A stretch of DNA of 64,000 bases from Azospirillum rugosum (lineage in GTDB: Bacteria; Pseudomonadota; Alphaproteobacteria; Azospirillales; Azospirillaceae): NCBI RefSeq assembly GCF_017876155.1, contig NZ_JAGINP010000016.1, forward strand, positions 124,001 to 188,000, read 5' to 3'. The notes beneath the pieces were generated by a model. The model had not been told where the DNA came from. It saw only the letters and a list, made by a program, of their open reading frames with translations, and did no database searches. Of the stretch, positions 25,033 through 33,600 are shown piece by piece (the stretch's first letter is position 1; every line of letters begins with the position of its first letter). Position numbers and translations under genes: made by a program.

Positions 25033-25860
25033 TCAGGGCTTCGTGAGACCGTAGCGTTCCAGCACCGCCTGGCCGACCTCCGACAGGATGTGGTCGGCCA
25101 GCGCGTTGCCCCGTGCCGCGTTCCCCTTCTTCAGCACGACGAGGCCGTAGACCGCCCCGACGGCGAGCGATTCGGGAATGGCGACGACCTTCAGCACCGG
25201 CTCCTCCTCCACTGCCAGGCGGGCGTTGGTGCAGTAGGTGAGGAAGACGTCGGCGCGGTCCTGCTCCATCAGCCAGCCGTAGACGCTGCGGTCGTCCGGC
25301 GGCTTCGGCGAATCGGGCGCGCCGGTCAGCTGCATGGCCTTGGCGCGCAGCACCCGCCCGCTGCCGGGGCGCAGCGCGTCGGCCTTGGCGAACAGCTCCC
25401 ACGCGTGGTCGCCGGCCGCGTCGGCCTTGGGCGTCGCGGTGCCGACCCGCACCGCGGGGTCGAGCAGCCGGTCGAGCAGCGTCGCGCTGGTCAGCGCCAC
25501 CGGCGGGCGGGCCAGCGCGCAGAACGGGTTGCGCGCGAAGGGCCGCGCCGGCATCGCCTGCCCGCCCTGGGCCAGCGCCTTGGGATGCTCCATGTTGGTC
25601 GAGGCGAAGACGTCGGCCGCGGCGCCGCCGGCCAGTTGGTCCTTCAACAGGCGGTCCTTCAGCGCGCCGGATGGGCCGAAAGTGGCCTCCACCCGAATGC
25701 CGGTGATCGCCTCGAAGTCGCGGGCGACCTCCGTCAGGGCCGGCTTCAGGCTGCCCGCCGCGAACAGCCGGACCGTGTCCTCCGCCGCCGCCAAGCCGGC
25801 GACCATCATCATAGCTCCACCGAGACAAAATCCGGCAAGGCGACCCAGCTTGCCCGTCAT
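25033..25860 (-). CDS. ModA-like periplasmic binding protein
   Basis: 275 residues with a signal peptide ending near AGLAAAED. VRLFAAGSLKPALTEVARDF and FGPSGALKDRLL carry the serines that hold oxyanions in ModA proteins; AADVFASTNMEHPKAL is also typical. It probably binds molybdate or a related anion in the periplasm. No modB or modC permease is next to it, but it is divergent from the fds regulator, which fits molybdenum supply to formate dehydrogenase. The direct substrate is not proven. Confidence 0.85.
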   Translation of the reverse strand: MTGKLGRLAGFCLGGAMMMVAGLAAAEDTVRLFAAGSLKPALTEVARDFEAITGIRVEATFGPSGALKDRLLKDQLAGGAAADVFASTNMEHPKALAQGGQAMPARPFARNPFCALARPPVALTSATLLDRLLDPAVRVGTATPKADAAGDHAWELFAKADALRPGSGRVLRAKAMQLTGAPDSPKPPDDRSVYGWLMEQDRADVFLTYCTNARLAVEEEPVLKVVAIPESLAVGAVYGLVVLKKGNAARGNALADHILSEVGQAVLERYGLTKP

Positions 25861-25950
25861 GCGTCCCCCAAGCTCCAGAACCCTTGAGTTCCTGCATGCC
25901 CGGAACCCCGCTTGCCGCGTGTCCACGCCCGCATGCATAATTTACGGAGA

Positions 25951-25971
25951 GCCGGAATTTCTGCAAATCCG
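25951..25971. promoter_or_regulatory. Imperfect dyad between ModA-like gene and fdsR
   Basis: GCCGGAATTT and AAATCCGGC-like halves face each other across TCTGC. Outside them, CATAAT (25936) and ATTATG (25981) form a second, wider inverted pair. This is a suitable place for LysR-type binding that controls both divergent genes. The match is imperfect. Confidence 0.4.
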
Positions 25972-25997
25972 GCCTTCTGCATTATGGGAGAAACGCC

Positions 25998-26930
25998 CTG
26001 TTCCGCAAGTTCAACTATCTGTTGGCGCTGGCGCGCGAGCAGCACTTCGGGCGCGCGGCGGAGGCCTGCCACGTCTCGCAGCCGACCCTGTCCAACGCCA
26101 TCCGCCAACTCGAAGAGGAGTTGCGCGTCCCCATCGTGGAGCGCGGGCAGAAGTTCGCCGGCTTCACCACCGAAGGGTTGAAGGTGCTGGAATACGCCCG
26201 CCGCATCGTGGGGGAGCGGGACGGGATGTATCAGGAGCTGGCGGCGCTGACCAAGGGTCTGTCCGGCCACCTGCGCATCGGCGCCATCCCGACCGCCCTG
26301 CCGGTGGTGCCCCTGCTGCTCGCCCGATTCGCGGAGCGCTACCCGCACATCCAGTCCAGCGTGGTCTCGCTCAGCTCCCGCGACATCCAGCGCGACCTGG
26401 ACACCTTCGAGCTGGACGCGGCGGTGACCTATCTGGACAACGAGCCGCTGAACAACGTCCGCACCGCGCCGCTGGTGTCCGAGCGGTATTTCCTGCTGGC
26501 CCCGCGGACCAGCCTGCCGGAAGGCACCGCCAGCGTCCGCTGGGCCGACGCGGCCGACCTGCCGCTCTGCCTCCTGACGCCGGACATGCAAAACCGCCGG
26601 ATCGCCGACGCCGCCTTCCGCATGGCCGATCGCAAGGTGACCCCGCTGGTGGAGACCAACTCCATCGTCACGCTCTACACCATCGCGCGCGGCGGTCTGG
26701 GCGCCAGCGTGGTGCCCAGCCAGCTGCTGACCCTGGTGGCGCCGCACCCGGACGTGGTGGCCCTGCCGCTGGTCGAGCCGGACCTGACCTACGCCGTCGG
26801 CCTCGTCTACGCCGACCGCGAGCCCATCGCCCCGCTGACCAAGGCGCTCGCCGCCGTGGCCGGCGAAAAGGGCCTGGGCGACCGCATCCGTGCCATCACC
26901 GAGGACGCGCTGGCGCCGTGGAGAAGGTGA
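25998..26930 (+). CDS. fdsR: LysR-family regulator of formate dehydrogenase, apparent CTG start
   Basis: 310 residues if translation begins at CTG 25998, giving (M)FRKFNYLLALAREQHFG, the expected N-terminus of the family. GGGAG lies 7 bases upstream of that CTG. No ATG, GTG or TTG exists in this frame between the stop at 25938 and TTG 26022, and TTG 26022 would delete part of the first helix. The helix-turn-helix is RAAEACHVSQPTLSNAIRQL. It lies directly upstream of fdsG in the same direction, as fdsR does in other fds clusters, so control of the operon is likely. Confidence 0.85.
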   Translation: MFRKFNYLLALAREQHFGRAAEACHVSQPTLSNAIRQLEEELRVPIVERGQKFAGFTTEGLKVLEYARRIVGERDGMYQELAALTKGLSGHLRIGAIPTALPVVPLLLARFAERYPHIQSSVVSLSSRDIQRDLDTFELDAAVTYLDNEPLNNVRTAPLVSERYFLLAPRTSLPEGTASVRWADAADLPLCLLTPDMQNRRIADAAFRMADRKVTPLVETNSIVTLYTIARGGLGASVVPSQLLTLVAPHPDVVALPLVEPDLTYAVGLVYADREPIAPLTKALAAVAGEKGLGDRIRAITEDALAPWRR

Positions 26931-26944
26931 CAGCATGGTCTTCT

Positions 26945-27054
26945 AACCCTCTCCCCTCTGGGGAGAGGGCAGGGTGAGGGGGTCCCGCCACCTTGGTACG
27001 TCCGGCACACGCACAACCCCCTCACCCTAACCCTCTCCCCAGAGGGGAGAGGGG
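26945..27054. repeat. Dispersed paired-hairpin element, class I (copy A)
   Basis: A hairpin CCTCTCCCC-TCT-GGGGAGAGG is followed by GGTGAGGGGGTCCCGCCACC, TTGGTACGTCCGGCACACGC, then CAACCCCCTCACCCTAACCC and a second hairpin. The core is nearly identical to copy B (32240) and related to copy C (47592). It lies between fdsR and fdsG. Confidence 0.85.
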
Positions 27055-27132
27055 ATGTGCCGCGGTAACGCCCCAAGCGCGATAGCCAAACCCTATCACC
27101 GCATCAAGAAATCAAATTTGCCGCCTCCCCGA

Positions 27133-27195
27133 TCGTCCGCCACCCTAACGGACGAGACACGAAACAAGCGCCCCACCGGGCTTAAGCCGGGGCGC
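27133..27195 (+). promoter_or_regulatory. Two inverted repeats in the fdsG leader
   Basis: TCGTCCG and CGGACGA face each other around 9 bases (27133-27155). GCGCCCC and GGGGCGC enclose a segment containing GGCTTAAGCC (27168-27195). The second ends just before the GGAGGAG ribosome site of fdsG and could affect its access or serve as an activator site. Role inferred from position. Confidence 0.45.
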
Positions 27196-27208
27196 GGGGG
27201 AGGAGACC

Positions 27209-27697
27209 ATGAACGCTCGATCTCCATGGAACGCGGAGCGCGCCGCGGCGATCGTCGAGGCCAACCGGCACCTGCGCGGCAACCTGCTGCCGATCCTGCA
27301 CGCCCTGCAGGAGGAGTTCGGCTGCATCGACGAGGACGCCGTGCCCCTGCTGGCCAGCGAGCTGAACCTGTCGCGCGCCGACGTGCACGGGGTGGTGTCC
27401 TTCTACCACGAGTTCCGCCGCACCCGCCCGGGCCGCCACACCATCAAGGTCTGCCGGGCGGAGGCCTGCCAGTCGATGAACGCCGACGGGCTGATCGACC
27501 ACATCCGCCGCCGCCTGAAGGTGAACTTCCACGAAACCACCGCCGACGACGCCTTCACGCTGGAGCCGGTCTTCTGCCTGGGCAACTGCGCGCTGGCCCC
27601 CGCCATGATGGTGGACGAGACGCTGCACGGCCGGGTCAGCCCCGGCCGGTTCGACAGCATCGCCGCCTCCACCCTCGCCGCGGAGGCCGCCCGATGA
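27209..27697 (+). CDS. fdsG: NAD-dependent formate dehydrogenase gamma subunit (NuoE-like)
   Basis: 162 residues. It is a thioredoxin-like [2Fe-2S] protein with ligands C82, C87, C123 and C127 (VCRAEACQSM and FCLGNCALAP). It passes electrons between the FMN subunit FdsB and the rest of the soluble formate dehydrogenase. GGAGGAG precedes the ATG. Its stop overlaps the fdsB start (ATGA), so the two are probably translationally coupled. Confidence 0.95.
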   Translation: MNARSPWNAERAAAIVEANRHLRGNLLPILHALQEEFGCIDEDAVPLLASELNLSRADVHGVVSFYHEFRRTRPGRHTIKVCRAEACQSMNADGLIDHIRRRLKVNFHETTADDAFTLEPVFCLGNCALAPAMMVDETLHGRVSPGRFDSIAASTLAAEAAR

Positions 27698-29259
27698 GCG
27701 CCACCATGCACACCGTCTACGTTCCGCGCGACGCCGCCGCCCTGTCGGTGGGCGCGGAGGAGGTCGCGGCGGCGATCCGGGCGGAGGCGACCAAGCGCGG
27801 CCTGCCGCTGCGCATCGTCCGCAACGGCTCCCGCGGGATGCTGTGGCTGGAGCCGCTGGTCGAGGTGGAAACGGCGGAGGGCCGCGTCGCCTACGGGCCG
27901 GTGAGTGCGGAGGACGTGCCCGGCCTGTTCGACGCCGGCTTCCTCCAGGGCGCGGAGCACGCGCTGGGCCATGGCCTGACTGAGGCGATCCCCTACTTCG
28001 CCAAGCAGGAGCGGCTGACCTTCGCCCGCTGCGGCATCATCGACCCACTGTCGGTCGAGGATTACCGGCTGCACGGCGGCTTCCGCGGGCTGGAGCGGGC
28101 GCTCGCCATGACGCCGGCGGAGATCGTCGCGGAGGTGACGGAGTCCGGCCTGCGCGGCCGCGGCGGCGCCGGCTTCCCGACGGGCATCAAGTGGAACACG
28201 GTGCTGAACGCGTGGGCGGACCAGAAATACATCTGCTGCAACGCCGACGAGGGCGACAGCGGGACCTTCGCCGACCGCATGATCATGGAGGGCGACCCCT
28301 TCTGCCTGATCGAGGGCATGACCATCGCCGCCATCGCGGTGGGCGCCACCGAGGGCTACATCTACATCCGCTCCGAATACCCGCACGCCGTCGCGACGAT
28401 GCGCGAGGCGATCCGGCTGGCCTATGACGAGAAGTGGCTGGGCGACGCGATCCACGGCACCGCCCACCGCTTCCACCTGGACGTCCGCGTCGGGGCCGGC
28501 GCCTACATCTGCGGCGAGGAGACCTCCATGCTGGAAAGCCTGGAGGGCAAGCGCGGCACCGTCCGCGCCAAGCCGCCGCTGCCGGCGCTGGAAGGCCTGT
28601 TCGGCAAACCGACGGTGGTCAACAACGTGCTGTCGCTGACCTCCGTGCCGGTCATCCTGGACAAGGGCGCGGCCTACTACCGCGACTTCGGCGTCGGCCG
28701 GTCGCGCGGCACGCTGGCCTTCCAGCTGGCCGGCAACATCAAACACGGCGGCATCGTGGAGAAGGCCTTCGGCGTCACGCTGCACGAGCTGCTGTACGAG
28801 TTCGGCGGCGGCACCATCACCGGCCGGCCGATCCGCGCGGTGCAGGCCGGCGGCCCGCTCGGCGCCTATCTGCCGCCGTCGCTCTTCGACCTGCCCAAGG
28901 ACTACGAGGCCTTCGCGGCGGTGGAAGCGATGGTCGGCCACGGCGGCATCGTGGTGTTCGACGACGGCGTGGACATGGCCCGCCAAGCGCGCTTCGCCAT
29001 GGAGTTCTGCGCGGCGGAATCCTGCGGAAAGTGCACCCCCTGCCGCATTGGTGCTGTCCGCGGGGTGGAGGTGATGGACCGCATCATCGCCGGGCAGAAT
29101 GTGGCGGCCAACGTCACGCTGCTCCAGGACCTGTGCGAGGTCATGACCGACGGCTCCCTCTGCGCCATGGGCGGCATGACGCCGATCCCCGTGCGCAGCG
29201 CGCTGAAGCATTTCCCGGAAGATTTCACCCGCAGCCCCACGGCTGTCGCGGCCGAGTGA
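27694..29259 (+). CDS. fdsB: NAD-dependent formate dehydrogenase beta subunit (NuoF-like)
   Basis: 521 residues. An N-terminal thioredoxin-like part of about 120 residues lacks cluster cysteines. The NuoF core follows: FMN site GLRGRGGAGFPTGIKW (about 151-166), NADH site CNADEGDSGTF and GAGAYICGEETSML, and the [4Fe-4S] ligands SCGKCTPCRIG (about 443-453). It reduces NAD+ with electrons from FdsA/FdsG. The ATG overlaps the fdsG stop. A class II repeat element separates it from fdsA. Confidence 0.96.
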   Translation: MSATMHTVYVPRDAAALSVGAEEVAAAIRAEATKRGLPLRIVRNGSRGMLWLEPLVEVETAEGRVAYGPVSAEDVPGLFDAGFLQGAEHALGHGLTEAIPYFAKQERLTFARCGIIDPLSVEDYRLHGGFRGLERALAMTPAEIVAEVTESGLRGRGGAGFPTGIKWNTVLNAWADQKYICCNADEGDSGTFADRMIMEGDPFCLIEGMTIAAIAVGATEGYIYIRSEYPHAVATMREAIRLAYDEKWLGDAIHGTAHRFHLDVRVGAGAYICGEETSMLESLEGKRGTVRAKPPLPALEGLFGKPTVVNNVLSLTSVPVILDKGAAYYRDFGVGRSRGTLAFQLAGNIKHGGIVEKAFGVTLHELLYEFGGGTITGRPIRAVQAGGPLGAYLPPSLFDLPKDYEAFAAVEAMVGHGGIVVFDDGVDMARQARFAMEFCAAESCGKCTPCRIGAVRGVEVMDRIIAGQNVAANVTLLQDLCEVMTDGSLCAMGGMTPIPVRSALKHFPEDFTRSPTAVAAE

Positions 29260-29263
29260 CCGC

Positions 29264-29352
29264 TTGCCCCCTCCCCGACCCTCCCCCGCGTTGCGGTGGA
29301 GGGAGTCTGGTCCCCTCTCCCGCGCCAGCGGGGGAGGGTTAGGGAGGGGGCC
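29264..29352. repeat. Dispersed paired-hairpin element, class II
   Basis: CCCCCTCCCCGACCCTCCCC-GCGTTGCGG-TGGAGGGAG, a short core GTCTGGTCCCC, then a second hairpin CCCGC-GCCA-GCGGGGGAGGG and TTAGGGAGGGGGC. It is closely related to the copy at 33483. It sits inside the fds operon between fdsB and fdsA. Confidence 0.8.
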
Positions 29353-29385
29353 TTGACCGGCGCTTCCCCAAAAAGGATTGAGACC

Positions 29386-32214
29386 ATGTCGAACACCATG
29401 TCGGTCGGGGACATCGATTACGGCACCCCGGCCCGCGACTCCGCCACGCTGGTGACGCTGGACATCGACGGGCGCTCCGTCACCGTTCCGGAGGGCACGT
29501 CCGTGATGCGCGCGGCCATGGAGGCCGGCATCACCATCCCGAAGCTGTGCGCGACCGACAGTCTGGAGCCCCACGGCTCCTGCCGGCTGTGCATGGTGGA
29601 GATCGAGGGGCGGCGCGGCACGCCGGCCAGCTGCACGACGCCGGTGGCGCCGGGCATGAAGGTGCACACCCAGAACGACCGGCTGGGCCGGCTGCGCCGC
29701 GGCGTGATGGAGCTGTACATCTCCGACCACCCACTGGACTGCCTGACCTGCCCGACCAACGGCAATTGCGAGCTTCAGGACATGGCCGGCGCCGTCGGCC
29801 TGCGCGCCGTCCGTTATGGCTTCGAGGGTGAGAACCACCTGAAGGCCGAAAAGGACGAGAGCAACCCCTACTTCACCTTCGATCCGTCCAAGTGCATCGT
29901 CTGCTCCCGCTGCGTGCGGGCCTGCGGCGAGGTGCAGGGGACCTTCGCGCTGACCATCGACGGCCGCGGCTTCGACAGCAAGGTCTCGCCGGGCGCGCTG
30001 GAAAGCTTCATGGACAGCGAGTGCGTGTCCTGCGGCGCCTGCGTCCAGGCCTGCCCGACCGCGACCCTGACCGAAAAGTCAGTCATCGAGCTGGGCCAGC
30101 CGGAGCACAGCGTCATCACCACCTGCGCCTATTGCGGTGTCGGCTGCTCCTTCAAGGCGGAGATGAAGGGGACGACCGTGGTGCGCATGGTCCCCCACAA
30201 GGACGGCGGCGCCAACGAGGGGCATTCCTGCGTCAAGGGCCGCTTCGCCTGGGGCTACGCAACCCACGCCGACCGCCAGACCAAGCCGATGGTCCGCGAC
30301 AGCATCGACGAGCCGTGGCGCGTCGTGTCGTGGGAGGAGGCGATCAGCTTCGCCGCGCAGCGCCTAATGGCGGTGCAGGCCAAGTACGGCCGCGGCTCCA
30401 TCGGGGGCATCACGTCCTCCCGTTGCACGAACGAGGAGGTGTATGTCGTCCAGAAGATGATCCGCGCCGCCTTCGGCAACAACAACGTCGACACCTGCGC
30501 CCGCGTCTGCCATTCGCCGACCGGATACGGCCTGAAGCAGACCTTCGGCACCTCGGCCGGCACGCAGGACTTCCGCAGCGTCGATCAGGCCGACGTCATC
30601 CTGGTCATCGGCGCCAACCCGACCGACGGGCATCCGGTGTTCGGCAGCCGCATGAAGAAGCGGCTGCGCCAGGGCGCGAAGCTGATCGTGCTCGACCCAC
30701 GCCGCATCGACTTGGTGCGCAGCCCGCACGTCGCGGCGACGCACCACCTCCAGCTCCAGCCCGGCAGCAACGTGGCGGCGCTGAACGCGCTGGCCCATGT
30801 GGTGGTGACCGAGGGGCTGGTGGCCCGCGACTTCGTCACCGAGCGGTGCGACCCGGTCGAGTTCACCCGGTGGGAAGCCTTCATCCGCGACCCGCGCCAC
30901 AGCCCGGAGGCGGTGGAGGAGCACACCGGCATCCCGGCGGCCGAACTGCGCGCCGCGGCCCGCCTCTACGCCACCGGTGGCAACGCGGCCATCTACTACG
31001 GCCTCGGCGTGACGGAGCACAGCCAGGGCTCCACCGCCGTGATGGGCATGGCGAACCTCGCCATGGCGACCGGCAACATCGGGCGCGACGGCGTCGGCGT
31101 GAACCCGCTGCGCGGCCAGAACAACGTTCAGGGCTCCTGCGACATGGGCAGCTTCCCGCACGAGCTGACCGGCTACCGCCACGTGTCGGACGACGTGGTG
31201 CGCCAGCAGTTCGAGGCGGTGTGGAACGCCACGCTGGACAGCGAGCCCGGCCTGCGCATCCCCAACATGTTCGACGCCGCGGTGGACGGCAGCTTCAAGG
31301 GCCTGTTCGTGCAGGGCGAGGACATCGCCCAGTCCGACCCCAACACCCAGCATGTGTTCGCGGCGCTGCGCGCCATGGAGATCGTCGTCGTGCAGGACCT
31401 GTTCTTGAACGAGACCGCCGCCTTCGCCCACGTCTTCCTGCCCGGCACCTCCTTCCTGGAAAAAGACGGCACCTTCACGAACGCGGAGCGCCGCATCAAC
31501 CGCGTGCGCCCGGTGATGCCGTCCCAGACCGGCAAGCAGGAGTGGGAGGTGGTGTGCGAGTTGGCCGCCGCCATGGGCTATCCCATGCGCTACGAGCACG
31601 GTTCACAGATCATGGACGAGATCGCCCGCCTGACCCCGACCTTCGCCGGCGTCAGCTTCGCCAAGCTGGACCGGGTGGGCAGCGTGCAGTGGCCCTGCAC
31701 CGACGAGGACTCGGTCGGCACGCCGATCATGCACGCCGACGGCTTCGTGAGGGGCCAAGGACGCTTCATGATCACCGAGTATGTGCCGACGCCGGAGCGC
31801 GCCTCGCGCTTCTACCCGCTGATCCTGACGACGGGGCGCATCCTCAGCCACTACAACGTCGGCGCCCAGACCCGCCGCACCGCCAACGTGGCCTGGCACC
31901 CGGAGGACATCCTGGAAATCCACGCCCACGACGCGGAGCAGCGCGGCATCCGGGACAACGATCTGGTCTCCATCGCCAGCCGCATCGGCGCCACGACCCT
32001 GCGCGCCCGCATCTCCGACCGCATGCCGCAGGGGGTGGTCTACACCACCTTCCACCACCCGGTGACGGGCGCCAACGTGGTGACCACGGACAACTCCGAC
32101 TGGGCCACCAACTGCCCGGAATACAAGGTGACGGCGGTCCAGGTGACCCGCAGCAACCACCCGTCGGATTGGCAGATCCAGCGCGGGGCGGTTGTGGAGG
32201 TGGCGGCGGAGTGA
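29386..32214 (+). CDS. fdsA: NAD-dependent formate dehydrogenase catalytic alpha subunit
   Basis: 942 residues, cytosolic Mo bis-MGD enzyme that oxidises formate to CO2. N-terminal part: [2Fe-2S] with GSCRLCMVEI, His-Cys cluster HPLDCLTCPTNGNC, and two [4Fe-4S] motifs CIVCSRCVRACGE and CVSCGACVQACPT. Catalytic part: CAYCGVGC cluster, Mo ligand Cys at about 375 in CARVCHSPTG (cysteine, not selenocysteine), and molybdopterin-binding segments such as NPLRGQNNVQGSCDMGSFP. There is no Tat signal. GGATTGAGACC precedes the ATG at 29386. Confidence 0.97.
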   Translation: MSNTMSVGDIDYGTPARDSATLVTLDIDGRSVTVPEGTSVMRAAMEAGITIPKLCATDSLEPHGSCRLCMVEIEGRRGTPASCTTPVAPGMKVHTQNDRLGRLRRGVMELYISDHPLDCLTCPTNGNCELQDMAGAVGLRAVRYGFEGENHLKAEKDESNPYFTFDPSKCIVCSRCVRACGEVQGTFALTIDGRGFDSKVSPGALESFMDSECVSCGACVQACPTATLTEKSVIELGQPEHSVITTCAYCGVGCSFKAEMKGTTVVRMVPHKDGGANEGHSCVKGRFAWGYATHADRQTKPMVRDSIDEPWRVVSWEEAISFAAQRLMAVQAKYGRGSIGGITSSRCTNEEVYVVQKMIRAAFGNNNVDTCARVCHSPTGYGLKQTFGTSAGTQDFRSVDQADVILVIGANPTDGHPVFGSRMKKRLRQGAKLIVLDPRRIDLVRSPHVAATHHLQLQPGSNVAALNALAHVVVTEGLVARDFVTERCDPVEFTRWEAFIRDPRHSPEAVEEHTGIPAAELRAAARLYATGGNAAIYYGLGVTEHSQGSTAVMGMANLAMATGNIGRDGVGVNPLRGQNNVQGSCDMGSFPHELTGYRHVSDDVVRQQFEAVWNATLDSEPGLRIPNMFDAAVDGSFKGLFVQGEDIAQSDPNTQHVFAALRAMEIVVVQDLFLNETAAFAHVFLPGTSFLEKDGTFTNAERRINRVRPVMPSQTGKQEWEVVCELAAAMGYPMRYEHGSQIMDEIARLTPTFAGVSFAKLDRVGSVQWPCTDEDSVGTPIMHADGFVRGQGRFMITEYVPTPERASRFYPLILTTGRILSHYNVGAQTRRTANVAWHPEDILEIHAHDAEQRGIRDNDLVSIASRIGATTLRARISDRMPQGVVYTTFHHPVTGANVVTTDNSDWATNCPEYKVTAVQVTRSNHPSDWQIQRGAVVEVAAE

Positions 32215-32225
32215 GGGGGTCCCCT

Positions 32226-32403
32226 CTCCCGCGCCCTTAATCCCCTCTCCCCTCTGGGGAGAGGGTTAGGGTGAGGGGGTCCCGCCACCTTGGTACGTCC
32301 GGCACACGCGCAACCCCCTCACCCGGCGCTACGCGCCACCCTCTCCCCGGAGGGGAGAGGGACCCCCCTCACCCTCCCCTCTCCCCGGAGGGGAGAGGGA
32401 AAA
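32226..32403. repeat. Dispersed paired-hairpin element, class I (copy B) with extra arm
   Basis: It begins with CCCCTCTCCC-TCT-GGGGAGAGGG, then GGTGAGGGGGTCCCGCCACC and TTGGTACGTCCGGCACACGC as in copy A. CCCCCTCACCC then leads into an alternative stem GGCGCTACGCGCC and two GGAGGGGAGAGG arms. The extra arm suggests a second element inserted into or fused with the first. It lies between fdsA and fdhD. Confidence 0.85.
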
Positions 32404-32432
32404 GGAACGCCGTTGGGGATTGGAGAAGACGC

Positions 32433-33218
32433 ATGCTCACCCTCGCCCATTCGCGGCCAGCCAGCGGGACCGGTTTCCCCACCCCCGCCAACCAGGCCGA
32501 CATCACCTGGCTGGTCGCCGAGGAAACCCCGGTGGCGTTCGAGTACAATGGGCGGTCGCACGCCGTCATGATGGCGACGCCGGCCGACCTGGAGGACTTC
32601 GCGCTGGGCTTCAGCCTGTGCGAGGAGATTGTCGGCTCCCCCGCCGACATCGACCGCGTCACGGTGCGCAGCGTGGAGGAAGGCATCGTCCTGGGGATCG
32701 AGGCCGACCCGTTGCGACTTCTGCGCGGCTCGCTGCGGCGGCGCTCCTTGGAGGGGCGGAGCGGCTGCGGGCTGTGCGGGGTGGACAGCCTCGCCAACGC
32801 GGTGCGGGTGCCGCCGCCGGTTACGGCCTCCTTCACGCCGTCGGTGGAGGCGGTGGCCGCCGCCTTCGCCGCCCTGCCCGACCACCAGCCGATGAACCGC
32901 GCCAACCGCTCCCTGCACGCCGCGGCCTGGGCCGATCCGACCGGTCGCATCCTGCTGGCGCGCGAGGACGTCGGCCGCCACAACGCACTGGACAAGCTGG
33001 CCGGCGCGCTGGCGCGGGAACGGGTGGACCGGTCCGGCGGCTTCGCCGTCATGTCCAGCCGTTGCAGCTTCGAGCTGGTGCAGAAGGCCGCGACCATCGG
33101 CATCCCGCTGCTCGCCACCATCTCCGCCCCCACCGCGCTGGCCCTGAAGCTGGCGCGCGACGCCGGCATGGCGCTGGCCGCGCGGTCGCGCGGCGACGGC
33201 GTCATGCTGTTCCGTTGA
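32433..33218 (+). CDS. fdhD: Formate dehydrogenase accessory sulfurtransferase
   Basis: 261 residues. FdhD (FdsC in this operon type) carries sulfur from a cysteine desulfurase to the molybdenum cofactor and inserts it into formate dehydrogenase. The active loop CxxC is C112/C115 in SGCGLCGVDSL. EDFALGFSLCEEIV, DVGRHNALDKLAGA and the MSSRCSFELVQKAATIGIP block are diagnostic. GGAGAAGACGC precedes the ATG at 32433. It sits between fdsA and fdsD. Confidence 0.95.
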   Translation: MLTLAHSRPASGTGFPTPANQADITWLVAEETPVAFEYNGRSHAVMMATPADLEDFALGFSLCEEIVGSPADIDRVTVRSVEEGIVLGIEADPLRLLRGSLRRRSLEGRSGCGLCGVDSLANAVRVPPPVTASFTPSVEAVAAAFAALPDHQPMNRANRSLHAAAWADPTGRILLAREDVGRHNALDKLAGALARERVDRSGGFAVMSSRCSFELVQKAATIGIPLLATISAPTALALKLARDAGMALAARSRGDGVMLFR

Positions 33219-33240
33219 TTTTCTCGCCCTGGAGTTTGTG

Positions 33241-33474
33241 ATGCACGCCCACGATCCCGCCCACAATCCCGTCCGCGACCTTGTCCGCATGGCGAACCAG
33301 ATCGCCGGCTATTTCCAGTCCTATCCGCGCGAAGAGGCGGTGACCGAGACCGCCGGCCACATCCGCAGCTTCTGGGAGCCGCGCATGCGCCAACGCCTGC
33401 TGGAGCATGTGGGCGCTGGTGGCGAGGGGCTGCATGAGATCGCGTTGCAGGCGGCGGGGCAGTTGCGGGCGTAG
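33241..33474 (+). CDS. fdsD: Formate dehydrogenase delta subunit
   Basis: 77 residues. DLVRMANQIAGYFQSYP, then HIRSFWEPRMRQRLLEHV is the FdsD pattern. FdsD is a small helical subunit of the soluble enzyme in Cupriavidus and Rhodobacter. It follows fdhD after 22 bases, with GGAG upstream. It is the last gene of the operon and is followed by a class II repeat. Confidence 0.93.
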   Translation: MHAHDPAHNPVRDLVRMANQIAGYFQSYPREEAVTETAGHIRSFWEPRMRQRLLEHVGAGGEGLHEIALQAAGQLRA

Positions 33475-33482
33475 CGGGGTTT

Positions 33483-33588
33483 TTGCCCCCTCCCTAACCC
33501 TCCCCCGCTTTGCGGTGGAGGGAACTGCCGCCGCGGTGCCCAAGTCCCCTCTCCCGCGGAGCGGGGGAGGGTTAGGGAGGGGGCCGGA
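33483..33588. repeat. Dispersed paired-hairpin element, class II
   Basis: CCCCCTCCCTAACCCTCCCC-GCTTTGCGG-TGGAGGGA, core ACTGCCGCCGCGGTGCCCAA, then TCCCCTCTCCCGC-GGA-GCGGGGGAGGG and TTAGGGAGGGGGCC. It lies between convergent fdsD and the radical SAM gene and may end both transcripts. Confidence 0.8.
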
Positions 33589-33600
33589 AACATCCGCGCC

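Noticed and set aside
26022..26930. TTG 26022 as the start of the fds LysR regulator
   Set aside because: It would remove conserved residues of the first DNA-binding helix and has no ribosome site, unlike CTG 25998.
29386..32214. FdsA as a selenocysteine formate dehydrogenase
   Set aside because: The Mo-ligand position is Cys (about residue 375), with no in-frame TGA.
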